This document shows positions 20,298-32,225 of a stretch of DNA of 64,000 nucleotides, in pieces; within the stretch, counting starts at the first letter, position 1; the number at the start of each line of letters is the position of its first letter. The translations under genes were made by a program, and so were the position numbers. Below the pieces are notes generated by a model, which worked only from the letters and a program-made list of their open reading frames with translations, was not told the DNA's origin and searched no databases. This DNA comes from Cryptomeria japonica (Eukaryota > Streptophyta > Pinopsida > Cupressales > Cupressaceae): assembly GCF_030272615.1 (NCBI RefSeq), contig NC_081410.1:222197415-222261414 (forward strand), in the 5' to 3' direction.

Positions 20298-21872
20298 CTT
20301 CATTGGTCAGTTTTCTTCTTATCATAACTCCCTTGTTCCTATCTCCAATGATTTGATCTTTAGAATGATTTAATCTTATATACCTTGGTGTCTTCTGAAC
20401 TTCAGGTTCACTGCTCTGATTATCAGTCATAGTTGACTTTTATGATTGTGTCAGTGTAACTGTCTCATTTTCCTATACCGATTGAGGCATTGTCGATTCA
20501 GTTATGATCATCTCCATTGTCGGTTCGTTGTCATATGATATAGAATGATTTATGTACTTCTCATCCACTTTCACATTAGCACTCTCCACAATTTTTTGCA
20601 ATCTTTTGCTATAACATCTATATGCTTTGCTTTGAATTGAATAACCAAGAAATATCCCTTAATCAAATCTAGGATCAAACTTTCCGATTGAATCATCTCT
20701 TTGATATAGCATTTACTTCCAAAAATTCTAAAATATTTAACAGTAGGTGTATGTCCAAACCATAATTCATAAGGGGTCTTACCGGTTTCACCTTTGATGT
20801 GAACTCTGTTGAATGTGTAGACTATTGTACTCACTGCTTCTCTCCAGTAGATATGAGGTAATTTGGCTTCCATCATCATAGATCTTGTTGCATCCAAAAT
20901 GGTTTTGTTCTTTCTTTCCACTAGTCCATTTTACTGAGGAGTCTGATGTGCAAATAATTGTCTCCTAATTCCATTTGTCTCGCAATAAATGTTAAATTCA
21001 TGAGAAGTGAACTCACCGCCTTGATCTAATCTTAGATATTTTATTTTAAATCTAGTTTTTGTTTCAACTTTTTCTTTAAATATCTTGAATTTCTCAAAGG
21101 CTTCAGACTTCTCCCTAAGAAAAGTCACCCACATCATTTTAGAATAGTCATCAATAATCAACATGAAATACCTATCACCTTGAAATATTCTAGTCCTTGT
21201 TGGACCACATAAGTCAGTGTGAATCAAATAAAGTACATCATTAGATTTATCATGTATTCTCTTAAAAGAAGTTCTAACTTGCTTTCCCAATTGACATTCC
21301 TTACATACTGGATTATGAGGCTTCATAATCTTAGGTATATCTCTAACTACCTTAGTTGAACTGATTTGAATAATACAATCAAAATTAACATGACACAACC
21401 TCTTATGCCATAACCAAGTCTCATCAATATGAGAAATCAAACATATCTTATTACCAGTGTTCAAGTAAAAGATATTACCTCTAGTCTGAATACCGATTGC
21501 AATCTCCAAACCAGTCTTGTTAATGATTTTGTATTTTCTATCTTTAAACTGGAAACCCTTGTCCACTAATTGACCACCACTCAAAATATTATGCTTTAAA
21601 CCTTCTACATAATAGACATTATCAGTATTATGCTTAGCATCCAAAGAAATAATATCTCTACCTCTGATCATACATGCTTTGTCATCTCCAAATTTGACTT
21701 GATCGCCATTGTAATCTTGCAGGGATAGAAATTTACTTTTATCTCTAGTCATATGATGTGAGCATCCACTATTAATTACCCTTTCATCCTTATCTTCAAC
21801 ATTTGTTGCCAGGGCCTTTTCTTCATTTTTGATAGCCAGATTTGATTCATCTTCCTTTAAAGAATATAACAC
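20298..21872 (-). pseudogene. C1 protease and integrase
   Basis: The protease region reads VINSGCSHHMTRD where the family has a DSG triad, so the catalytic Asp is Asn (one G-to-A change). Integrase follows with the zinc-binding H and H (LWHKRLCHVNF) and C and C (CKECQLGK). The DDE residues lie in HTDLCGPT, YLRLDQGGEFTS and LVERKNKT, all three present. A TAA interrupts TPQ*NGLVE near 20,932. The linker downstream is Glu/Ser/Thr-rich up to the solo LTR. Confidence 0.85.
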
Positions 21873-22947
21873 CCATTCCTTTCCATTGTCAGATCCACTA
21901 GCAGAGTCTTATGTCGATTCATCTCCAGAGTCATCAGTTACTCCTTCCTCATCCGCTATGTAGCATTGTTTACTTTTCTTGAATCTATATCTATTTTTGT
22001 TAGGCTTAAATAATTTCATAACTCTTTCCTCAAACCTTGCATTCCTTTCAGGACATCAAGATGCAAAATGAGAAATCTTATTATATGCAAAACATTTAAA
22101 AGGTTCTTTTACTTCATACTTACTTCCTATCGGACCTTTAGGTACTCTTCTAGCAAATAGGGATTCAAGTTGCTCAAATTCTTCATCTCCTTTCCTCATG
22201 TCTTCCAATTATTTTACATATAAGACTTTCCAATCACTTTTGCTAGTAGATGATGATGATGCATGAAAAGCAGGTTCAGACTTTATAGCTCCATAAGATG
22301 CATATTCTTCAAGCTCAAAAGTAGATAGTTTCCTAATCAGAATGTCTCTGTTAACTGAGGATTTTGCCATTTTTCTCAACTCATTAATTGTAGTTACCTT
22401 CATCTTGTAAGCCAGTGGAAGGGCTCTAAAGACTTTGGAAAGTATTTCATCTTCACTCAAAAATCCTCCACAACATTGAATTCCCATAACAATCTCATTT
22501 ACTCTTTCCATAAATACAATAATTCTTTGATTATCTTCCATCCTCAAGTTTTCATATCTTACCCAGTAGCCATCAAGTTTAGAAATGTTGATAGTAGGAT
22601 CACCTTCATTCAGAGTTTTCAATTTGTCCCACATAACCTTAGTCGATGATTTATCAGTCAATCCCATGATCTGTTGATCAGTAAGTGCACACATGAGGGC
22701 TTCTCTAGCACTGTAGTCATTTTCAATATTCTTATCCAAGTCTGCAAGAGCAGGATTTCCAAATGTTGGATCATAAGGTGTATATACTTTCTTAGTTATC
22801 TCCCAAATATCCTTGCCAAGACATCGAAGATGACTCTCCATTCAAATTTTCCATATCCCATAATTTGTTCCATCAAGCTTAGGAATTTCTCTTTTGAAAA
22901 TAGGATTAGAAGTGCTAGCTGCAATAGGATCTACCTCAAGTGGTTAA
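21873..22947 (-). pseudogene. C1 Gag
   Basis: The start region IPKLDGTNYGIWK and then SHLRCLGKDIWE are typical of copia Gag. They are followed by TKVMWDKLKTLNEGD and VFRALPLAYKMKV. A knuckle near 22,090 reads CFAYNKISHFAS*C, with Tyr for the second Cys and a stop before the last. Stops lie at about 22,840, 22,210 and 21,910. Confidence 0.8.
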
Positions 22948-22972
22948 GCTTCTGCAAAAGAAGACCAAATAT

Positions 22973-22982
22973 CTGATACCAA
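22973..22982 (-). other. Primer-binding site of C1
   Basis: CTGATACCAA is the complement of TTGGTATCAG, the initiator-Met tRNA PBS usual for Ty1/copia. It lies one base from the LTR start at 22,984. Confidence 0.85.
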
Positions 22983-22983
22983 T

Positions 22984-24129
22984 TGTTAGGATAACCGGTG
23001 AACAACTGAGAGGGGGAAGTGAATCAGTTGTTAATATATTATATCATTTAATCCACTTAATAACCGTTAACCAGATTAAGTATCGGTAAAGCAGAAATAG
23101 ATACCGATAAACAATGCAACTTAACAATTAAATAGATAATCAATGCAAAGCAACCATACAACATAACACAATGATTTATACGTGGAAAACCTAGAAAGGG
23201 AAAAACCAGGGTGGGAAGCCTATCCACAATCACATGATACTTCTGCAGAAAGTATGTGTTACAATGAGGGGCTTGTACATGTAGGAAGTCACACTGCCTA
23301 GAGCGTACTACTCATTACAAAAGAGTCTCATTGACTACAAAGGTTAAAACCACCTCAAGATATATGGACAACAATCCAGAATAATGAACTGCCAGAGATG
23401 GCATCTACCATGCGTGATTACAGTCCCAGTTAAGCTCAATACTGGAGGCCTTTGACCTCTTCCTTAATCCCAATTAGATCAACTATGATCAACAAAATCT
23501 CCTTTGTATATGATATTGCATTCCAAGACCACGACACTTATTCCATTCCCATAACCTTGATCTACAATGAGATCTTACATCAATTTATACAAACTCTAAG
23601 GCCTAAACCAATTAGGTCGGCCACCTGAAAGATATTACAATAATATCATTACATAAATTCATATTACAATGATATGCCATGTTAGCATAAGACCAAAACA
23701 ACAAAACCAATCCATAGAACATCTTGAAACATCATGGTAACATGTAGAGTATACGTTAACATGATATCGGTCCATAACCTATATAGGTATCGGACCTATT
23801 CTTGGTCCACCGCTCCAAAGCAATGTCTTCAAGAAGTTGAAGCATGATCAAAGAACATCTCCAGCATCCTCAAAGCCATCTAGAAGCCACACCAACACCA
23901 CTTATGCATCCTATCAAGATTTCTCAGTTAAAGCTCTGTCAATTAAACCGTAAACCAATTTCAATAAGGGTATACAAGAGTGTTTGATAGCATCTGCTTA
24001 CCACGTCAATACCAACTGACCAAGACATGCTTCAGAAGCATGTACCACATGTAACCAATCACATTCCATAGATCCAAACATATGAGAAGTGTCCAACAGA
24101 TAGTCTCTTCTGTCAGTAACACTAGATCT
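22984..24129 (-). mobile_element. 5' LTR of C1, first segment
   Basis: TGTTAGGATAACCGG onward matches 16,133-17,270 and is interrupted after CTAGATCT by X. The remaining part is at 63,894-64,000. Confidence 0.85.
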
Positions 24130-24918
24130 TGTTAGATTCAATGACAATCCCAAAGACACTCAGAGGGGGGGTGATTCAGTGTCTAATCAGTTAGTTAAAT
24201 AGTTGAACTTATTTATAACTTTGCAACCCAAAACAATGTATTGGTAAACAAGAAATAGTGCAGTAAATAAAAATAACAGAGACAACATAAATGCACACCA
24301 TAACACAAGATATTTAATGAGGAAACCTGATATGGGAAAAACCTCGGTGGGATTAATGACCCACAATATTTACTCATTGGCCAATATGAATAAATACTAC
24401 TTACAATAGGGGCCTGAACATACAGGAAGGCAAACTACCTGGAGTGCACTGCTCAAAAAAGTCTCACTGACTATAATATGGATAATTAAATCCATTACAA
24501 TGTACTGCTCAAAATAGCATCTCAAATGCTTCGTTCAGTACCGGTTTAAGCTCAATCGGATACCTTAACCAAAACCTTCATTATCCACTATATCACCTTA
24601 TACAATAATCTCCTATCTATTATTCAACCATAATAAAAAATAACCTATGAGATCTCATACTTATATGAGTCTTTACAATATACCAAGTCAGCTTACAAAT
24701 AATTAATTACATTTACAATATAATTCATATAAGTAGAACTTTATCCCATGTCGGTCTGAGTGTCGGTATACTTCATTTCCTGTGTGATCTGAATGTCGGT
24801 GAAAGTGTTTGCTGGTGTATGTGTAGAAACCTGTTGCTGGTTGGTTGCCAATTGGTTGCCAGTTGGTTGCCATCAATGACAACATTAACTATTCTCATTA
24901 GAGTGTAGAATGCCAACA
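24130..24918 (-). mobile_element. 3' LTR of X
   Basis: It runs from TGTTAGATTCAATGAC to GTAGAATGCCAACA and pairs with 63,115-63,893. Confidence 0.85.
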
Positions 24919-24930
24919 ATCTCCCCCTTT
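24919..24930 (-). other. Polypurine tract of X
   Basis: ATCTCCCCCTTT, the complement of AAAGGGGGAGAT, lies next to the 3' LTR. Confidence 0.8.
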
Positions 24931-25079
24931 GGCATTGATAGCAACAATCATGAGAAAAATCCAAAAAGAAGTGTGCTCCCCTGACAAAATGATCTCCTCT
25001 ATGCATTTATTTTCTCCATACTACTACTCTCCCTTTAACTTCAATTTAAAAGAAAGTCAAAAATAATCAAAGAATACAA

Positions 25080-25650
25080 AAATGCTACCTCATCACTTGT
25101 AACCGATTGGTTATAATTTGAAAAATGTCCGCCAAAATTAGATTAAGGCTCTGCATGAATTTGTTGTTGTTGAAGAGAATGGTCTCAGTCTGTTGGATCA
25201 TGTTGGTTAGATAGTGCATTTGCTGCTTCGGTGATTGTTCTTCTTGAACTGTTGCCTTTGATAGCTCAACCCGCTGAGTAATGAGATAGTCCAATTTTGG
25301 ACTTTACTTTTGAGTTCCTAGGCTTTTAACCTAATCCTTGCTTTCTCTTTCTCAAGTTTCTCTAACTTCTCCTCAAAAACTTCCATTTCCTGCTCAAAAA
25401 CTAAGATAAGTCCCGAAGAACCTATCAAATTATCTGCAATGTTGTCAATTTAATTTTGTGTCTTCTTGATTTCCTCATCTATATCCTCTATCAAACAGTG
25501 AGGTTTACATGCTTCTCTATACAACTCCTTATATTCCAAAATTATTGAGTTGAGTACTGGTAATAATGAATCCATATGCTCATTACAATTTTTGATGGCT
25601 TTCTCAAAGAATTCTCCTTCCTCTTTATCTACTCTTTCCGTTATGGTATT
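25080..25650 (-). pseudogene. Family B C-terminal coiled coil of X, piece 3
   Basis: From the Z insertion at 25,651 the frame reads Glu/Lys/Leu-rich sequence (KEEGEFFEKAIKNCNEHM, then FEEKLEKLEKEKARIRLKA). It has a TAA and a TAG, and after a frameshift it ends ...IFQIITNRLQVMR with TAG near 25,085. Joining it to 46,878 onward across the TSD leaves an uninterrupted reading frame (NENTITERVDKE), which confirms that Z split this gene. The piece corresponds to the region after the KKLNELRTELKKGQKD part of the W copy. Confidence 0.6.
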
Positions 25651-26056
25651 TGCAGAGGGGAAAAAGACCTATGAGGTGGACTAGTTAATAAGCATGCAAA
25701 TCAAACATGGAAGCATATGAAATCAAAGAAATAATTTGAAATGCATGAAAACATGAATAATGAAAATGTATATACCTCACACAATCCTTTTACCTTCTCC
25801 TTTGGATGGAGCTTGATGAAGTGAAGGCACCCTTGGATGATACTCCACTTGATGTGCTCCTCTTGTTTGCTTGATGTGGATGGCTCTCCAATGTTGTGCA
25901 CAAATGAGATGGATTTTGGAGGATGATGGAAATGAGATGATTAAGTGTGGATGTAGGATGGTTTTGACATGATAACGATGCTAAAATGATTTTCCTAGGC
26001 TCAAAAGGGCAACATAAGATTACCGAACTTGGAGATGAACAATGAAGGGATGGAGT
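25651..26056 (-). mobile_element. 3' LTR of Z, outer segment
   Basis: TGCAGAGGGGAAAAAGACC onward matches 45,587-45,993 almost base for base, up to GGGATGGAGT where W is inserted. Confidence 0.9.
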
Positions 26057-27164
26057 TGTTGGCATTTTTGATGTTTATGTTGTGATTGTCATTGATGGAA
26101 ACACAGTTGCATTGAGATCCTCTTTATATGCATGAGTTAAAACACAACCGATATTTGTTCCAACTGGTATGTTGTATTATAGTCTTTAGACTATTGATGT
26201 TTTGCAAAATGTGTTTCCCGGTCTAAAGCGACATGTTGACCTCAAGCGGTACGAGGGTTTAAAGCGGCATAACACATTTCTACCAGTCTTCATTTTTGTC
26301 GAGCCGACAACTGGCACTTTGTATGAACCGGTAATACTTTGTGATGAGTTACCCACCGATTGTTTGACGGTGCCGATACTATAGTGATGCTTTTTGTGAC
26401 ATATTACCTAGTATGTCCAAGTTCATTGAACCTAGGAAATTGTGATGTAATCCTATTGGACTGACATGTAATCAGTTTCCTTTATAAGGACATCATGTTT
26501 AAGGTTTTTTGGTTGTTGTTGTTATTGTTGTTGTGATAGTTGATATTGCGGCTAGGGTTTAAGGTGGTTGAGGAGTTGGAGAGATTATGAATGTGTAGAA
26601 GACTGAAGTAATGCAATAATGCATTAAGAACAAGCTATCAAGGATCTAACCAAGTGGTCAGTGCTATTAGCTAGATCAAACACTTGTTGATTACTCACAT
26701 CTTTGACAAGTCTGTAGCCCTTAACCGGGTAGGCCCAAAAGCCTGTTGTAAATCCTCTAACAAGGTGGTTCACACCTGTGGATCTAAAATCCTCTACCAA
26801 GGTAGTCCTTAATAGGACTTGTCTCCTAACAAAGATTGAGATTCCTAACAGGATTTGTTCTGGTAAAGAACATTGTTAGACCTTAACTGGTCTGACCTTA
26901 ATCGGTCTGGTTCCTATTCTACAGATAGTGACTTGTGAGTTCCATCTCACTGTGGTTTTTCCCATTTGGGTTTCAATGTCAAAATATCTTGTGCTATGGT
27001 GTTTGTGCTTCTATGGGTAAATGCATTATTAGCTATTTAGTTTGCATGTTTGTTAACTGGTTTGTCTGTTAAACTATTTTACCGGTTTACTACTAGTCTT
27101 GCAAAGTGTTTAAGTGCAAAGGTTTTTGGCATACTAATTCACCCCCCCCCCTTAGTATTCATCA
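26057..27164 (+). mobile_element. 5' LTR of W
   Basis: It matches 32,526-33,630 along its length. It contains a TTTATAAGG box at 26,481-26,489 and a long C-tract (ATTCACCCCCCCCCC) near its 3' end. Confidence 0.9.
26481..26489 (+). promoter_or_regulatory. TATA-like box of W LTR
   Basis: TTTATAAGG is preserved in the 3' LTR at 32,950-32,958, as expected for the LTR promoter. Confidence 0.5.
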
Positions 27165-27179
27165 ATTGTAATAGAGCCA
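27165..27179 (+). other. Primer-binding site of W
   Basis: ATTGTAATAGAGCC is a decayed ATTGGTATCAGAGCC (initiator-Met tRNA) directly after the LTR. Confidence 0.7.
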
Positions 27180-27213
27180 ACCTTTCTATAAGTTTAACCA
27201 CTTGGAAAGAGAT

Positions 27214-28491
27214 ATGGGGGAATACACATTGAGGGAACTTACCCTTCGGCTCACTTAGTCTAAGCAAGCCTATGATGATCTTATGGTCAAATACAAGGCA
27301 TCTCAAGCAAAATGAAGAGAACATGCACAAAAGCTGATGGAGCTATCTAAAAATAGTTCTTCAGATGAAGCAGACATGGAAGCCCTAATTGCTGAAGTAA
27401 ATAGGTTAACTGAATCAAAGTCCAACCTGAGAAAGGAGTTGCAAGGACTGACTATTCGAATGTGTCAAGAGCTTGAGAATCAGAGAAAAGTTGAAGACCT
27501 AGTGAAAGAAAGAGATCTTGAGATCTCCAAGCTGAAACAAGAGATGAGTGCCCTAAATGCTCAACTCCATGCAAGCAAGGTGGAAAAGGAAGACATGCAA
27601 GGAGAACTGAACACTACCATCTCTGAGAATGAAAACGTGTTGGAAACAAATGCTGCTATTTCCAAAGAACTCTCTGAGTCAAAGGAAATACTTGCTAAGT
27701 TCAACAAGAGTACTGTCAAGCTAGAGAAAAAGTTTGAATCTGCCAAACTGGTCAAGAATACCAATGGAATTGGTTATTCTGGTAATGAGGAAGGTGAAAC
27801 CTCTAGTACAAATGCTGGAACATCAAAGAAACAACCGGCATCAAAGGATAAAGGTAAGAAAAAGTTTAAACCTATTTGTTTCAACTATCTTAAAGAAGGA
27901 CATACTACAAATGTGTGTAGGAGTAATGCTTACAACAATTTTCCTTATTTTCTAAATGATAAGCCTAGACCCTATAGATTTGATGGTAATTGGTATGCAT
28001 TCAACAAGTATGGGCATAGAGCATCTAAATGTAGGTCTGTTATGAATAACACTGGAAGATATCCTCAGAGGACCCAACGAGCTGTTCCTGAACCTTTTGT
28101 GAATCGGAATCACAATTGGTTTAATGTCTTCAATCATCAGCCAAGAAGCGGTGGTTATTAGGCGGCAACCAGATGGAGAGAAAATTGTATGATCTATCAT
28201 GGTCATGGTCACACTACTGCAACATGCAGAAGGAAGAATGGAAACATGAACAATGGACCTTGGAGAGCACTTGGATTGGTCTACTATCACTGCAACAAAC
28301 CGGGTCACATTGCCAGATTCTGTAGATCAAGAAAGGACATATCTGATGATATACCAGTCACTCTCGAAGGAGACATTGATGTTGATACTATTCAAGCGGA
28401 TATGAACAAAACCTGGAAGAAGAAACCAACAGTGTTACAAGAGGAACCGATTTCTGCACCTAGTGTGGAAATCACGGAACCGGCAAACTAA
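27214..28491 (+). pseudogene. Gag of W: coiled coil plus zinc knuckles
   Basis: The frame opens at ATG 27,214 (MGEYTLRELTLRLT) and keeps one frame to a TAA at 28,489. Internal stops are TAG 27,256, TGA 27,313 and TAG 28,159. Residues about 40-180 are a strong coiled coil (SKELSESKEILAKFN and similar). Four CCHC-like knuckles follow: CFNYLKEGHTTNVC (Tyr for Cys), WYAFNKYGHRASKC (two Cys lost), CMIYHGHGHTTATC (Tyr for Cys) and YYHCNKPGHIARFC (Tyr for Cys). Each has lost at least one Cys, mostly TGT-to-TAT changes. The order and the NGIGY linker match the Gag of Y. Confidence 0.75.
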
Positions 28492-28941
28492 GCTTCAGAA
28501 AAGCTTATGGGGAGCAAACAGCAAAATGTTTTGAACCCCCAGTTTACACCGGTAAAAGACCTTAACTGATATGTTATACCTGTCATTTCACAGAAGACCA
28601 GAAATGGTAGAAAGGGAAAATTAGGGTTTACGCCCTAATGAAGGAGCATTAATGATGGTAGGTGAGGAATATGTTTAAAAGCATTTTACAAATCATTTCT
28701 CACTATCAGTTTTTGAGTGCAGAAAAGTTTTTCAAAGAGCAAAGCGACGAAAAGGCGATTTGAGCAGATATTTTGAGAAATTGAGAAACCAACAAGGAGA
28801 TTCAAATTCAAACTGGAAATGGGCAAGTGGAGAACACAAAGTGGTGATTTAGCAACCAACGGAGTGTAAAGTGAAGAAGAATCAACAAGCCCTAATTTCA
28901 CGTATTTCAAAGGTATTTCTCAAGTTCTTAAGATTTCTATA
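28492..28941 (+). other. Spacer and leader before the family B ORF
   Basis: Non-coding. It holds a purine-rich CTTATGGGGAGC stretch and a segment around 28,740-28,760 (GCGACGAAAAGGCGATTTGA) that resembles the leader of the X copy near 50,945-50,970. A weak TATA-like GTTTAAAAG is near 28,673. By comparison with X this may be an internal promoter region. Confidence 0.4.
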
Positions 28942-31900
28942 ATGGCTTCCGCATCACATATCAGTTCTAGTGCATCTGTCGAGTCAGCAAGTTTTATTCA
29001 ATGGAAGTCCAAGTATAATGCTCTATCACAAGTTCCAGCTAGTGTGATAGTAGAAGAGGGAATTTTCGACTACATAGATTGCAAAATAGAAGACCTAGGG
29101 TCTGTAGCTATCCACACCCAATTAGGTTTATTTTGTGGTAAAGATAAGAAGATCAAACCAGAGTTTAATATTTTGGAAAAGAAAAAGCTCCACAATGTTG
29201 TCTACTTCCTGGAAGATTTCACAGAAGATCACATAAGGATCATTCTGAGCAGATTCCATGGTGATAAGATGTACCTAGAGAGGACACATGACATCACGCC
29301 GTAGGCAATTTATGCAGTCACTAGATTCTACAACATAGGGGAAGTGCCAGCCCTAAGAACGGTAAGCAAAACTGAAATGGCCAAACTCACCGGTTCAATG
29401 AGCGACTCACGAGGCATGATAGTAAATCCTATCAAGGATGATCTAGTGAAGTATGCGTGTATCATGATTGGATACCAGACATTCTCAGCCAGCAGGATTA
29501 ACTCTGTATCTGCTGCAGCGGTAAATGCCGCTTACCAGATGATAAAGGAGGACGCATTGTTTGATCTATGCACCGGTATGCAAAGACAACTCCTGTTGAA
29601 TCTGAAGGCGATCAAATAGGATAATGCACTTAGGTTTAAGTTTGGAAAACTATTGGTTGGGTTGTTCTTCTATTTCCAAGGCTACTTCCTAGGAGTAGGA
29701 GATGTTCAGTGGTCTGGTGACCAACCGGTAACCAAGCAAATCAAGGAAAGCATTGAAGCACTTGGAACTAGTTACCCTGATATTCTAAACAAGTATTTTG
29801 ATGAGTTCAGAAGGAAGATGAGCCAAAGAGTGAGGATATCAGGTGACATCATCAATAAATATGAATATGATATCTGCTTCATCATCCAAGTAGATAAATG
29901 CATAATGGAGGTTGTTGAGCCTAGACAGGAAGAAGTGGAGCCAATGGGCTATGAGGTGATGTACAATATGCTGGAAGGGTATGCCTCTACCCTTATTGCC
30001 TCACTGCTTGACCCTAAGGCAAAGAAAACCAACACCTACCTAGAGAGGATAGTGTCGGTTGAGGAACCACCAGCAATGAAAGAAAAGGAACTGGCAGTGA
30101 AGAAGGCAAAAGTAGTGCCTGCAACATCTGCATCGGTTACTACTGGAACTCCAAAAGTGACCAAGCGGTCACTAGCCAAGAAAAAACTAGAAGCTGCATA
30201 GGCTAAAGTGTTCTAGAGAAAGAGGAAGACCAGGAACACCTCTCCAGACTCAAAAGAAACCTTGTCTGAGGAAAAGCCAAAGAAAACACATCAAGCAAAG
30301 AGGAAGACAAAGGATGAACCGGCATCATCTGCACCGCTAAATATTGATATCTCTCCTACAAACCTTTGACACATTGTCAAAGAACTATCAAAAAAATTAG
30401 GAGAAAAGTATTGAATGATTTAATTGATTATTTTGATGACTTTAATGATGATGAAAAGGAGGTGGTGGAAAAAGAAATAATTCAATATTTATGTATTAAT
30501 GACCGGTCCCCTTCAGAAATTAGATCTGAAACACCGGATTCTTTGTATAAGTCCTTAGACAATAAATGGTGCATTGCCATAGAGCAGGAATAGAAAATGA
30601 GAGAAAAAGTTTTTGCTGAACACTTTCTTGATGTATCAAATTCAGAACTGTTCAATGTAATGAACAAATACAAAGGTCTTTTCTTCATGAGAAGAACAAG
30701 ACTCCTGTTACTAGATGGAAAAGGTAAGGAAGTGCTCAAGGATACACACACTCGTGCTCTAGACACTCTGAAGATGCATCGAGTGGCTGAAGCCAACCGA
30801 CAAGCTGAGAAAGAACCGGTTATATCCAAACTGGGTGAAGTACTTGATGATGAAGTAAATCCGGTTGATGAACTGGTCAACACTATTGATGTCGATGCCC
30901 TGGACAAAGAAGATGTTACCCAAGAGATACCATCTGAGGCAACAAGACAAGAGAAATAGGCTGAACAGGAGAAAGCTGAGGATAGACAGGAAGCGGCAAA
31001 GGAAGAGTCCGAGCAGAGGAAAAAGGAAGAAGAAGAGAAGTGGAAAAATGAAGAGGAAGAGAAGAGGAAGAAGGATGAAGAAGAGAAGCGGAAAAAGGAA
31101 GAAGAAGAGAATCAGAAAAAGGAAGAAGAAGAAAAGAAGAAAAAGGATGAAGAGGAGAAAAAGAAGAAAGATGAAGAGGAGAAGAAGAAGAAGGAAGCAG
31201 AAAGGAAGAAGAAAGAAGAAGAAGATAAGGAACAGGAGAAGAAGAAGGAAGCAGAAAAGAAAAAGGCTGAGGAGGACAAGGAAGCAGAGAAGAGGAGAGA
31301 AGTGGAGAAGAAGAAAGTGGAAGAGGACAAGGCAAGAGAAGCAGCGAAGAGCACACAGATGGAGACTCTGAAGGCAATCGGGAGTCAAGATAAACCAATT
31401 GATCTCACTAGTCCAATTGATCTCCAGTCTGCAACTGAAACGGAGCTAATGTAGAGCATCAGGGTAGCTCAAAAGCGCCTTGAAATCATTCAATGGAAGA
31501 AGGAGCATGATGTAATCCAAGCAGCTATTGATATGCTTACCGGTTTGATACCTGATACAAATCTTCCAAACACCGATTCGTCACTAGCTAGACTTAATCT
31601 CCTATGCACAGTAGTAGATGATCAAGTGCAGAGTCTCGAAGAGGCAGCAGAGGCTAATGTCAAGAAGGAGCATCAAAAAGCTCTTAATATAGCTCTTGTG
31701 AAGAAGTTGAATGAGCTCCGAACTGAACTGAAGAAAGGACAAAAGGATATAAGGGATGCTCTAGATGAGGGGAATCTACTACTCAGCAAAATCTGCCAAC
31801 CTCATCTGTTCTATGATGATGTGCTAGCTCAGAAGCAAAAACTAGAAAAGGACTTGCAATCCTACTTGAGCACATTCAAGCTGCCTTATGTTTCATTCAC

Positions 31901-32225
31901 AACTTATGGGCAAACTGTTCACGGGTTTCACATCCAGTCAATGAAAATGGAGCAAGAGATCAACACTCGGTCTAGAGATTTCTAGGAGCTACAACTGGTT
32001 CTACTCCCACGCTTGCAAATTCTTCAGAAGTGCTATCTAAACTTGGATGCCTTAACTGTTACACAGGAAATGAGGACAATTGATGCCATGGAAGAATAGG
32101 TCTCCCAGATGAAGACAGAGCAAGAAGTAGCCACCTCCCTACTTGAGTCCTAGTCTTTGTTGATGAAACAATTCTTGCAGGACTTTAAATTTGTTTTTGA
32201 CAAGTATCATTCATTGTTGTCCTAA
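28942..32225 (+). pseudogene. Family B protein of W
   Basis: The frame from ATG 28,942 (MASASHISSS) ends at a TAA at 32,223 and encodes roughly 1,090 residues. The N-terminal 350 residues look globular and match the X copy (RINSVSAAAVNAAYQMIKED versus RLNSVSSLCIHNANEMVKNN; TKQIKESIEALG versus GKQIKEAITSMD). A Lys/Ser/Thr-rich linker follows, then an extreme Lys/Glu/Arg repeat (31,010-31,340) and a C-terminal coiled coil (LVKKLNELRTELKKGQKD). Ten in-frame stops are all TAG (29,302; 29,617; 30,199; 30,214; 30,591; 30,957; 31,452; 31,983; 32,097; 32,151). One frameshift lies at an A-run near 30,390, preceded by a TGA. No catalytic motif is visible. The length, coiled coil and position after Gag suggest a structural or env-position accessory protein, as inference. 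Confidence 0.7.
31010..31340 (+). repeat. GAA/AAG trinucleotide-rich coding segment
   Basis: Purine-only codons give runs such as KKKDEEEKKKKDEEEKKKK in the family B frame. This predicts a long single charged helix. The purine tract also leaves spurious open frames on both strands. Confidence 0.85.

Noticed and set aside
24773-25006. Frames in the X 3' LTR (about 60-77 codons)
   Set aside because: They cross the LTR and PPT and have no counterpart in the other X LTR.
30759-31398. Long Leu/Phe/Ser-rich open frames opposite the purine tract, and an Arg/Lys-rich plus-strand frame in the same place
   Set aside because: They are shadows of the GAA/AAG-rich family B coding segment. Pure purine/pyrimidine strands lack stops in several frames, and no conserved peptide supports them.
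28942-32225. Genuine UAG recoding to glutamine
   Set aside because: Deamination of methylated CAG explains the stops without a special tRNA, and other elements in the window show TGA and TAA as well. It is kept only as a testable alternative.
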